A DNA stretch of 24,648 nt, from assembly GCA_937950415.1 (NCBI GenBank), contig CALFDL010000016.1:1-24648 (forward strand), written 5' to 3'. A program made the translations under genes and the position numbers. Source of the DNA: an uncultured Collinsella sp. GTDB lineage: Bacteria; Actinomycetota; Coriobacteriia; Coriobacteriales; Coriobacteriaceae. Of this stretch, positions 13,118 through 20,513 are shown piece after piece (the stretch's first letter is position 1; every line of letters starts with the position of its first letter). The notes under the pieces are model-generated. The model ran no database searches. It had not been told where the DNA came from and saw nothing but the letters and a program-made list of their open reading frames with translations.

Positions 13118-14749
13118 TTAGCAGTCCCGATACGAAAATGAATTGAATGTTGCCGCCGCGGTCTTATCCCACATATCGACGCAGGTAATGCCGACGACTG
13201 TTCCGGTATAGGCACCAAAGCCCACGTGCTCGTCGCTCATAATGGAAGCATCGAGCACCAAGGGGCTACCGACCGCGCTGGCAATGGCATGCCACTCCCC
13301 GCCATCGAAGGCATACGAAAACACAAGGTCATATCCATCGACCGAGACAGCAAGACGAATCGACTCAGCCGCATTCGGTACCTCGATCCCCGCATCGCCC
13401 AGCGGCATGCTAAAAGCGCCCTTGTCGCACGACATTACTTGAATCACCCTGCATTCGCGCTCCTCGTCCCAACCGACAAACAGATAGTGGAACGCGCGGG
13501 AATCGTATTCGCAGATCAAGCCTGCCGTCTGGTTATAGTGAGAGGGCTCAAACTGCATTGAGCACTCTGCGTGCCATACGTGGCTACACGCGCGTCGTGC
13601 CAGTTCGGAGCGCTCAAATGCAGAGCTCGGCGAGTCCCCGCCTTTAAGAGTGAGGCCCTCAGGACCGACACTCCACCATCCGCCGGAGGTTCGTCGAGAG
13701 CAAAGCCATCCGCTCTTCCAAAGGTCCTCGTCATCGGCAAAGTGCGTCTCATATGCAAAAGACGCGTTCGGCGTAGGCGCATCACCCGCTACCTCAAACA
13801 TCACTGGAGCGGAAATGCTGCCATTGGCCAAGCGCGGCCAACCGTCTTCCCACACAATCGGCGCCATGCCGGTCTCACGTCCCAAAGGAGAGCAACCGGA
13901 CTCACGTTCATCAAAGACGCGCTCGGAGCCATCTCGCTCCGGCAGGTACCGGCTGCACAAGAACGTAACGTACCAGCTGCCATCGGGTGCCTGGGCAAAG
14001 TTGCCATGCCCCGAGCGGCGCAGGGGACTATCGGACATCCAGGCACACACCAGAGGCTCGGGACACATCTCGTACGGCCCCCACAGCTCGCACGATCGAG
14101 CCATACGAATCCTGTGCCGACGCCCGGTACCGCCCTCGGCACAGGCAATGTAGTACCAATCGTCGTGCTTAAGCACATGCGGGCCCTCGCGAAGCCAGTT
14201 AACGGCATCGCTGTTTCCAAGCACCACCTGAGCTTTGCCAACCAAGCCCCGTTCCAGCGAAAACTCCTGCATCACCAGGCCGTTGAATTTATGATGCCCT
14301 TCAATAGGGCGAGGATCCCATTGAGGATTAATGACGTAATGACGGCCGCCCTCGTGGAAGAATCCCGGATCAAAACAAGACGCGTTCACAAAAACCGGCT
14401 CCGACCACGGTCCACGCGGGTCGCGCGCCGTCACCACGTAGTTGCGGACGTCCTTAAAGATGCCGTCGATCTGATAAGCAATCGTATAGGTAAGCCAAAA
14501 CTGGTCGTTCACTTCGTCATAAGACAGGTCGGGGGCCCACACGCCCGCAGAATCGGGGACGCCGCGCAGGTCCAAGTTGGGCAGCGCACCGCCGAGCGGC
14601 TTCCACTCGATCAAGTCATCGGACTCATAAAGCGAAACCGCCGGCACCCACTGAAAGGTCGATGTCGCAAGGTAGTACTTGCCATGCGCCTGGCACAGGC
14701 AAGGATCGGGATGAAACCCGCGAAGCACAGGATTGGCAAGCGTCGTCAT
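13118..14749 (-). CDS. Glycoside hydrolase family 43 (beta-xylosidase/alpha-arabinofuranosidase-like)
   Basis: A 543-residue five-bladed beta-propeller enzyme with a C-terminal beta-sandwich of the GH43_C2 type. The catalytic triad is visible: Asp15 in GFHPDPCL (general base), Asp127 in CFDPGFF (pKa modulator) and Glu188 in LREGPHVLK (general acid). The C-terminal domain begins near residue 320 (FAYETHFADDEDLWKSGWLCSRRTSGGWW). Length fits the two-domain xylosidase/arabinofuranosidase subfamilies. No signal peptide: it acts inside the cell. Its ATG overlaps the stop of the upstream nitrilase gene in ATGA, giving translational coupling. It would remove a pentose or similar decoration from the imported oligosaccharide; the sugar cannot be fixed from sequence. 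Confidence 0.9.
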   Translation of the reverse strand: MTTLANPVLRGFHPDPCLCQAHGKYYLATSTFQWVPAVSLYESDDLIEWKPLGGALPNLDLRGVPDSAGVWAPDLSYDEVNDQFWLTYTIAYQIDGIFKDVRNYVVTARDPRGPWSEPVFVNASCFDPGFFHEGGRHYVINPQWDPRPIEGHHKFNGLVMQEFSLERGLVGKAQVVLGNSDAVNWLREGPHVLKHDDWYYIACAEGGTGRRHRIRMARSCELWGPYEMCPEPLVCAWMSDSPLRRSGHGNFAQAPDGSWYVTFLCSRYLPERDGSERVFDERESGCSPLGRETGMAPIVWEDGWPRLANGSISAPVMFEVAGDAPTPNASFAYETHFADDEDLWKSGWLCSRRTSGGWWSVGPEGLTLKGGDSPSSAFERSELARRACSHVWHAECSMQFEPSHYNQTAGLICEYDSRAFHYLFVGWDEERECRVIQVMSCDKGAFSMPLGDAGIEVPNAAESIRLAVSVDGYDLVFSYAFDGGEWHAIASAVGSPLVLDASIMSDEHVGFGAYTGTVVGITCVDMWDKTAAATFNSFSYRDC

Positions 14750-15603
14750 TGCTTACGCCCCCCGGTGTTTACACTTTCGGAGCTTGCATCTTCCCATCTC
14801 TTAAGGCACCCCATACGCACAGAACGATATGCTTCGCACGCCTCGAGATCATCAATCTGAACCGTAACAACAGCAGGACTATCGCTGGGGCCTTCTGCCA
14901 TAATCAATCCATCCGGAGCAATGACTTGGCTCGAAGCACGCTTGCCTTCTATATTCTTGTACTCCGGAACGGCCATAGACGCTGCCACAAATATCCCATT
15001 CTCGTAGGCTCGAGCGCTAGCATAGGTATGCTCCCAGCCCCATGTCGGTGAAAGTACCAAAGAAGCACCCTGTCGAGCGTAGGCGCGGCAGGTTTCGGGG
15101 AACTGCATATCCCAGCAAATGCCAATTCCGATCCTTCCGTATTCACTATCCCAGATGGGAAAATCTCTCCCCGGAGTCATATAGTCGTTCTCATCTCCAG
15201 CAAGAAACACCTTTGAATACTCGTGGACCGCATTACCCGAACGGTCAAACACAATAGCCTGGTTACGCAGCTTTCCATCCTGCCCCACGCGTAGCATACC
15301 GGCCACTATGTACATACCAAACTCGCGGGCGGCCTTTGACATCTCGCCGAAAACCCAGTCCTGCGTCGATTCGACAAGGTCGGCGGCCGACAGGCCCGGC
15401 AAGCATCGAACCTGGCCGGGATAATTAATCGCCTCACTGGTTAGGGCTATGTCCGCACCCTCAATCGACGCCTCACGTAATAGGCCGAGATTTTGCTCAA
15501 CCATCTCTCGTTGAAGCGCAAGGGATTCATCACGGGAAAAAACATCTTCGCCGTGAAAACGATAGAGCCTGTTTTGCTTCTCTTGAATTAGTGCCAGCTT
15601 CAT
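14746..15603 (-). CDS. Carbon-nitrogen hydrolase (nitrilase superfamily)
   Basis: A 285-residue amidase-type enzyme with the complete catalytic triad: Glu57 (LTSEAINYPG), Lys131 (EYSKVFLAG) and Cys163 (GICWDMQFPE). It opens with KLALIQ, a normal N-terminal strand of the superfamily, so the start at 15603 is credible even though no good ribosome site precedes it. A 94-bp gap separates it from GH88, and its stop overlaps the GH43 start. Members hydrolyse amide or nitrile bonds. In a glycan-cleavage operon it could act on a uronamide or other amidated sugar, or on an amide released from the substrate. That substrate is inference. Confidence 0.85.
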   Translation of the reverse strand: MKLALIQEKQNRLYRFHGEDVFSRDESLALQREMVEQNLGLLREASIEGADIALTSEAINYPGQVRCLPGLSAADLVESTQDWVFGEMSKAAREFGMYIVAGMLRVGQDGKLRNQAIVFDRSGNAVHEYSKVFLAGDENDYMTPGRDFPIWDSEYGRIGIGICWDMQFPETCRAYARQGASLVLSPTWGWEHTYASARAYENGIFVAASMAVPEYKNIEGKRASSQVIAPDGLIMAEGPSDSPAVVTVQIDDLEACEAYRSVRMGCLKRWEDASSESVNTGGRKQ

Positions 15604-15697
15604 TGCAAGTTAACCATTTTCTGGTAGCCACACACAATTATCGAGCATACCGTCTTTGCATCCGTCAAATACGCCGTTCGATTCGCCTGTTAACGGC

Positions 15698-16876
15698 TTA
15701 CCACAGCAGCGTATCCTTTCCGACAAGGCGCAACACGGCCTCGAGGAAGTAATAGTCGCCGTATACCATGGGAACATGGCGATCTTTCTCCGAGAAATAA
15801 GCGCCGGAGCACATGGTAACGACGCCATCGTGCTCGATATTCCAGTCACAGAAACGCTCATCAGTTGCGCGCAGGATCTTAAGCGCCCAAGTCACCCACT
15901 CATCGCGTTCGGTGCCATCGCAGGCTCGCGCAATTTCGAGCATTCCACATGCAGCGATGCAGCCGGCAAGAGCATCCCACCAGTCGACATCAGCGGGCTG
16001 GCGGAAATCGAGTTTGGCCACATTACCCGTCAGCGAAACCTGGCTCGTAAAGTAATTTGCCACACGTTTAGCAGTGTCAAGATAACGCTGCTCACCGGTA
16101 TGACGATACGAAAGTGCAAAGCCATACACAGCCCACGCCTGGCCGCGACTCCAGCTCGAACCCGAGGCATAGCCCTGGCCCGCAGGCGTCTCAACCAACT
16201 CGCCGTTATGCGGATCGAGCACGATGATGTGATTGCACGAGCCGTCCCCGCGAACCGTATTATTCATAACGGTGTCGGCGTGATCCTCGGCAATATAGGT
16301 AAAGCGAGGATCGCCAAGCATATCGCTTGCCCAGTACAGCAGCGGAATATTCATCATCGAGTCGACAATGACCCACCCGGCGCGATCGCGGTTCCACGAA
16401 CGGATGAACTTACCGCGCGGATTATAACGACCAGCCAAAAGATGCGCCGCATGAAGGCCTCGCGCCTGGCTGCGCTCGTTACCCGTCAGACGGTAGTCGG
16501 CAACTGCCGAAAGCAGCCACATAAATCCAACGTCGTGGTGAAGACCGGTGTATCGATCGAAGGCGCCATCGAGCTTGTCCTCGACCTCGCGCGCCGCCTG
16601 TAAGAACTTCTCATCCTTCGTAGCGCCATAGCACTGCCACAGGATGCCCGGCCAAAAGCCATTCGTCCACCAGATCAGGTCCTCCGGCGTGGCAGACATA
16701 TCCTTTTTGTACTCGCCGCCCTCGGCGATGTAGGGAATCTTGCCGCCAACGCGATCGCACTCGGCGCCAAATCGCTTCAGAAGCTTTTCGGCCGTATCGT
16801 TTGCCCAACATTTATCGTCATCGCGCAACTCAAATGCAAGCTGAAACATTGATAGAACCTTCCAGTCGCTCTTCAT
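15698..16876 (-). CDS. ugl: GH88 unsaturated glucuronyl hydrolase
   Basis: A 392-residue (alpha/alpha)6-barrel enzyme. It hydrates the 4,5 double bond of a terminal unsaturated uronic acid and releases it from the oligosaccharide in the cytoplasm. Catalytic candidates are Asp115 in GLHHDVGFMW and Asp172 in GWVIVDSMMN, matching the paired aspartates of the family; TNGFWPG (71-77) and SSWSRGQAW are also typical. Start choice: 16876 is the longest and overlaps the preceding gene by 47 nt with a poor ribosome site. The ATG at 16849 (residue 10) has GGAAGG 8 nt upstream and is a serious alternative. Placement with a mannose-type PTS and KduD resembles streptococcal glycosaminoglycan loci. Its presence implies that a lyase made the substrate outside the cell. 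Confidence 0.9.
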   Translation of the reverse strand: MKSDWKVLSMFQLAFELRDDDKCWANDTAEKLLKRFGAECDRVGGKIPYIAEGGEYKKDMSATPEDLIWWTNGFWPGILWQCYGATKDEKFLQAAREVEDKLDGAFDRYTGLHHDVGFMWLLSAVADYRLTGNERSQARGLHAAHLLAGRYNPRGKFIRSWNRDRAGWVIVDSMMNIPLLYWASDMLGDPRFTYIAEDHADTVMNNTVRGDGSCNHIIVLDPHNGELVETPAGQGYASGSSWSRGQAWAVYGFALSYRHTGEQRYLDTAKRVANYFTSQVSLTGNVAKLDFRQPADVDWWDALAGCIAACGMLEIARACDGTERDEWVTWALKILRATDERFCDWNIEHDGVVTMCSGAYFSEKDRHVPMVYGDYYFLEAVLRLVGKDTLLW

Positions 16877-17483
16877 TTACATCAAGATCCCGCGCGGCGC
16901 GCCTACGCATAAGACAAGAACGCTCTTCGTCCCCATTTGCTCGGCATGCGCAAGACAGCAAGTACTCAACGTGCCCACGCGTTTTTCGAGCTGGCGTATG
17001 TTCAAGCTCGGATAAGCGTTGCTCAAGAACAGTCTGATAGCCGCCTTTTCCACACATCACGGTTTCAAAATAAACTCGGTACCCTTCGGCGTTTTGAGGA
17101 GAAATGGATTCCATCTCCTCCAGCAAGCGCTTACAACCATTTTTGTCATGAAGCTCCGCAAGCGTCACAAAGGCACTCGTTGCAACTTGGAAACGTTGGC
17201 CGTTGGATATCTCAAGACGCATGAGGTCATTGACTACGGAACGTACCCTTTTGCGATCCCCAGAAGCCTTTGCGAGCTCTAGCTGCAGTTTGCATTTTGC
17301 AAAAGGAGAGATCAACATTCTCGATAGATTTGAGGACACGCATGCCTCAAAACCTGAGTCATCTCCTGATTTCGCTAGCGACAGCAGTCGCCGGTATCGG
17401 CACGACCTCACCTTGAGCGTTGCAAACCAGCCAAATGCAGCCGCGAGCGCGATCAGAATCAACGAAACAATTATCCGATACAT
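16830..17483 (-). CDS. Hypothetical protein with N-terminal transmembrane helix and helical repeat domain
   Basis: 217 residues. One N-terminal membrane helix (IIVSLILIALAAAFGWFATL, residues 4-23) has no clear signal-peptidase site. A cytoplasmic or outer all-helical domain follows, resembling degenerate TPR/SEL1 repeats (CKLQLELAKASGDRKRV, SAFVTLAELHDKNGCKRLLEEMES, HVEYLLSCACRANGDEERSCLM). GAGGGG lies 6 nt before the ATG. It sits between PTS IID and GH88, overlaps GH88 and so is part of the unit. Function not recognised. A membrane-tethered scaffold for the PTS or hydrolases is one speculation. Low sequence conservation is expected. Confidence 0.7.
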   Translation of the reverse strand: MYRIIVSLILIALAAAFGWFATLKVRSCRYRRLLSLAKSGDDSGFEACVSSNLSRMLISPFAKCKLQLELAKASGDRKRVRSVVNDLMRLEISNGQRFQVATSAFVTLAELHDKNGCKRLLEEMESISPQNAEGYRVYFETVMCGKGGYQTVLEQRLSELEHTPARKTRGHVEYLLSCACRANGDEERSCLMRRRAARDLDVNEERLEGSINVSACI

Positions 17484-17504
17484 CGTTGCCCCTCAATAAA
17501 GCGC

Positions 17505-17534
17505 GGGGCGCACAAAATTGTATTCGCGCGCCCC
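17505..17534 (-). other. Hairpin between PTS genes and hydrolase genes (possible attenuator)
   Basis: On the minus strand GGGGCGC (17534-17528) pairs with GCGCCCC (17511-17505), followed by GCGCTTTATT. It lies in the 78-bp gap after PTS IID. It may partly terminate transcription or protect the PTS mRNA 3' end, making transporter expression exceed that of the hydrolases. Confidence 0.45.
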
Positions 17535-17561
17535 ACATCTAAATGTCATCCGTAACGACGA

Positions 17562-18425
17562 CTATCCGCAAATACCCAATGCGGTCAGAATGATTGCCAC
17601 TACGAAAATAACCATCATCACAAGCATCGGACGGTTACTCTTGCGCAGGTAGAAGAAAATTCCAAGCGTGAGGGCCAGCGGCAAAATGCCCGGCATAATC
17701 TGATTCAGAACACTCTGAAGATCGAATGTCACGCCACTCCCCATGTCAAGGACAAGAGACGTCTTGAACCCGACAAATGATGCCGTCATTGCACCGACCA
17801 TGAGCATGCCAAGAACATTAAGGCCTTTAGTAAAGGATGCAATCATGCCGCTCTCGAGCGCCTCGGCGACGAAATTCGAACCAAGCTTCATTCCCAAAGT
17901 ACCCGTGAACCACTGAATCAGCAGATTGGGCACGTTGTAAACGACCAAGAACAGAATCGGGCCAAGCCACAGGCCCTGCTGGGAAAAGCCCAGGGCAATA
18001 CCGGTTGCAAGAATGCGAAGAACACCAACTGCAATCGAGTCGCCAATGCCGGCAAACGGTCCCATAAGAGCCACTTTGAGGGACTCGATAGAGTTGTCAT
18101 CAAAATCCTTACCGGCATCAAGGGCCGCCTTGCGCTCGTATTCCATAGTCACCACAAGCGCAAGAATAAAGGGGTTCACCATAGGTGTAGTGTTAAAGAA
18201 ATTGGAATGACGCTTCATGGCATCGTAGAACTCATCGGTCTCTTTGCCATAAATATCCTCAAGAAACGGCATCATTACGCGAGCGAACGTTGTGCCCTCA
18301 AGTTTGGTGTAAGAGTTCACGAAGAGCAGCCACCAGTTGCGCTTAATGATTCGAGCCAGCGTTTTCTTCTGGGCTTTCTCATCCAGAACGGGAGCCGCCC
18401 CCGCAGTAGCAACAATATTAGTCAT
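17562..18425 (-). CDS. PTS mannose/fructose/sorbose-family IID component
   Basis: A 287-residue membrane subunit of a mannose-family PTS permease. Hallmarks are NWWLLFVNSYTKLEGTTFARVMMPFLEDIYG near the N-terminus, LKVALMGPFAGIGDSI in the middle, and C-terminal hydrophobic segments. The open frame extends to 18449; the ATG at 18425 has GAGGAC 8 nt upstream and overlaps the IIC stop by 8 nt, the usual coupling of IIC and IID. With IIC it forms the membrane channel. The neighbouring GH88 suggests uptake of a uronic-acid-containing di- or oligosaccharide, as described for glycosaminoglycan systems in streptococci. Confidence 0.93.
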   Translation of the reverse strand: MTNIVATAGAAPVLDEKAQKKTLARIIKRNWWLLFVNSYTKLEGTTFARVMMPFLEDIYGKETDEFYDAMKRHSNFFNTTPMVNPFILALVVTMEYERKAALDAGKDFDDNSIESLKVALMGPFAGIGDSIAVGVLRILATGIALGFSQQGLWLGPILFLVVYNVPNLLIQWFTGTLGMKLGSNFVAEALESGMIASFTKGLNVLGMLMVGAMTASFVGFKTSLVLDMGSGVTFDLQSVLNQIMPGILPLALTLGIFFYLRKSNRPMLVMMVIFVVAIILTALGICG

Positions 18426-19314
18426 TGAAGAAGTCCTCGCTCTCGTCATCAGAAGCAGCGTTCAGAGCCGGAGCAGCTTGACGCTCCTTGATTTCTTTCA
18501 AATCTTTAAAGATGATGATCGCGGCAACCGCAAAACCAAAGAATGCAATCTCAACGAGCGTCATGACAGCAGTGGGAGACGTTGCCAAAGTGATCGCATT
18601 GTCGGCACCGAGCGTAGCACCCGTCGTAGCGTTATACGTAAGGAACGCCATGAGACCAAAACCGATAAAGAACCAAGGCATGCTCTCTTTGGTATAGAGA
18701 GACTTGAGCAGCAATGCCAAACCAAGAGCAGGAACCATGCTGGCAGCAACAGACATGCCATTCGTAAACCAGTCGGGCAGTGCATTCACGAAGGCACCGA
18801 CCGCATCGGCGCCGGCAAGAATGCACACAAAGCCAAGCAAGAACCAGCAGAAATGGTATGCTGCAAACTGACCCCACCACAAAGCCTTGTAAGCACCGAG
18901 TTTATGCTGATCAAGCAGCTCGTCGAACTTAGGCACGATGGCGCAGACGCCAACTTCCATGACGTTGAACAATACAGAGCCAAGCATGGACAGCGGAACA
19001 GCGAGCGTGATAGCAGTGGCGATATCCTGGCCAAGCACCATCGCGAACGCGCCACCGAACAGCGAACCAAGGCAGTAGTCAGAGGGCATAACGCCGCCCA
19101 TGCTGACATTTCCGATGAACACGAGTTCAAGCTGAGCCGCAAGCAAAACACCGGTCGTCATCAAAGAGGAATCACCCATCACTAGCGAAAGCAAAAGGCC
19201 CTCAAACGCCACACAAAAGATGGGGCGCGACAGCTGCGTCCAGCAGAACCAATCCAAAAACTTGAACAACGCCGTGCAGAAACCCACAACAAGCGCGGGA
19301 CCCAAAAGATCCAT
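18418..19314 (-). CDS. PTS mannose/fructose/sorbose-family IIC component
   Basis: A 298-residue polytopic membrane protein. The family segments AAQLELVFIGNVSMGGVMPSDYC (about 59-81) and GAFAMVLGQDIATAITLAVPLSMLG are clear. About eight hydrophobic helices precede a charged tail rich in Asp and Glu (DDESEDFFND). Upstream sequence AGGTAGGT fits a ribosome site. It forms the sugar channel with IID. A 79-bp gap with a short CCTG/CAGG hairpin separates it from IIB. Confidence 0.93.
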   Translation of the reverse strand: MDLLGPALVVGFCTALFKFLDWFCWTQLSRPIFCVAFEGLLLSLVMGDSSLMTTGVLLAAQLELVFIGNVSMGGVMPSDYCLGSLFGGAFAMVLGQDIATAITLAVPLSMLGSVLFNVMEVGVCAIVPKFDELLDQHKLGAYKALWWGQFAAYHFCWFLLGFVCILAGADAVGAFVNALPDWFTNGMSVAASMVPALGLALLLKSLYTKESMPWFFIGFGLMAFLTYNATTGATLGADNAITLATSPTAVMTLVEIAFFGFAVAAIIIFKDLKEIKERQAAPALNAASDDESEDFFND

Positions 19315-19393
19315 ACCATTACCTACCTTTCTCGTTCCTGTAAATCAGGTTTATTGCATGCGCTGGCCAAACGCAGGTGCACATGTTGTTGAG

Positions 19394-19882
19394 TTAACAA
19401 CCCATCATTGGAAGAAAATCTTTGCGCGGATCACCGGGGAGTGCTTGATGGATAATTTCAACCCCAAGAGCGGCGATTTCGTTGATGACTGTTTTGTCGT
19501 CCTCGGTGAGATACACGGAGTCGGATAGTTTCTGCTTACTCGAAAGGTCTCCGCCGATACGCCCAAAGTTTGCAATATCAAGTACAGGGCGCTCTTCAAT
19601 CTTTCGAAAGACCGCAAGCAGATCACGCGGATCGTTTGAAAGCAGAAGGATCCTCATATCCTTGGAGCGAGGATCGGACACTAATGCTGCAGCCTTTTCG
19701 GTCGAAACGACGGCGGCCTTGACACCCTCGGGAGCTGCCGCCTTTAGCGCTGCAACTTGAAGCTTATTTGCCGCCACAACATCAGACGCCACGATAATGC
19801 GGCTGATGTTGAGCTCCTTGCTCCATTTGACGGCAACCTGACCGTGAATCAAGCGATCGTCAACGCGTGCCATGGTAATCAT
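19394..19882 (-). CDS. PTS mannose/fructose/sorbose-family IIB component
   Basis: A 162-residue cytoplasmic phosphotransfer subunit. The phosphorylatable histidine is His13 in VDDRLIHGQV, the family signature. The remainder (IIVASDVVAANKLQVAALKAAAPEGV, NFGRIGG) is typical and full length. AAGGAG lies 7 nt before the ATG. It accepts phosphate from the IIA encoded 44 nt upstream and passes it to the incoming sugar. Confidence 0.94.
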   Translation of the reverse strand: MITMARVDDRLIHGQVAVKWSKELNISRIIVASDVVAANKLQVAALKAAAPEGVKAAVVSTEKAAALVSDPRSKDMRILLLSNDPRDLLAVFRKIEERPVLDIANFGRIGGDLSSKQKLSDSVYLTEDDKTVINEIAALGVEIIHQALPGDPRKDFLPMMGC

Positions 19883-19926
19883 TTGTAACTCCTTTGCCTG
19901 AGACTTTTGATTTGGATCGTTGTTGT

Positions 19927-20358
19927 TTAGAAAAAGTCGTCCTCGCCGTTATCGACGGGGGCATCGGCCTTGATGAGCTCGACGACCTTGGTGCCCTCAC
20001 GCGCATCGGCGATGGCCTGGTCGATCTGAGCCTGCGTAAGTTCGCCGGGCATCGCCAGAATGGAAAGCACGAGCCCCATCGACAAACCAGAAAGCAACAC
20101 GACGTTGTCGAACTCGGAAAGCTGCTGCAGGCTCTGGTTGCAAACACTACCGCCAAAGATGTCGGCGACCACGATGAACTGGACCTCGGGATTGGCAGCC
20201 ACGCGATCGCGAAGACCGCCGATAAGCTCGACGACGTTTCCATCGGGAGCGAGCCCCAAAAACGAAAGCTCCTCGTTTTCGCCAAACACCATAGAGACGG
20301 CATCGGCAACACCGGCGGACAGCTTTCCGTGTGAAATCAATACGACCTGTTTGCTCAT
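19927..20358 (-). CDS. PTS mannose/fructose-family IIA component
   Basis: A 143-residue cytoplasmic IIA. The active-site histidine is His10 in VVLISHGKLSAG. FIVVADIFGGSVCNQ and LLSGLSMGLVLSIL follow as in the ManX/AgaF-type IIA fold. It ends in the acidic NGEDDFF. AAGGAG lies 5 nt upstream of the ATG. It is the first gene of the minus-strand unit; an operator pair and promoter lie directly in front (20384-20415). Confidence 0.94.
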   Translation of the reverse strand: MSKQVVLISHGKLSAGVADAVSMVFGENEELSFLGLAPDGNVVELIGGLRDRVAANPEVQFIVVADIFGGSVCNQSLQQLSEFDNVVLLSGLSMGLVLSILAMPGELTQAQIDQAIADAREGTKVVELIKADAPVDNGEDDFF

Positions 20359-20383
20359 GGGGCACTCCTTGGTTTCTTGTTTA

Positions 20384-20415
20384 GCAAACTGGTTTACTAA
20401 CCGATTTACATTGTA
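20384..20415 (-). promoter_or_regulatory. Operator pair and promoter of the PTS-hydrolase unit
   Basis: GCAAACTGGTTTAC (20384-20397) and ACTAACCGATTTAC (20396-20409) are two half-overlapping sites of the GTAAACyGrTTTAC class, 12 bp apart. On the minus strand TACAAT (20415-20410) is a good -10 just upstream. The -35 is weak. The sites cover the start region of transcription, so binding should repress. Confidence 0.7.
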
Positions 20416-20513
20416 CAGATGTCATGTTCGAAATGCATTGCTTTCTTTTAATTTTCGCTTGAAATGACCGTTTACGCCGAAATACCTACCGTTCACCGGC
20501 GTTCTCGGTTGAA

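Noticed and set aside
13571..14860. A 429-codon plus-strand frame opposite GH43
   Set aside because: GH43 has an intact catalytic triad and the right length on the other strand; this frame has no recognisable domain and is basic and low-complexity.
15610..15861. A short frame overlapping the 3' end of GH88 and the gap before the nitrilase gene
   Set aside because: Only about 30 residues lie outside GH88, with no ribosome site or recognisable feature.
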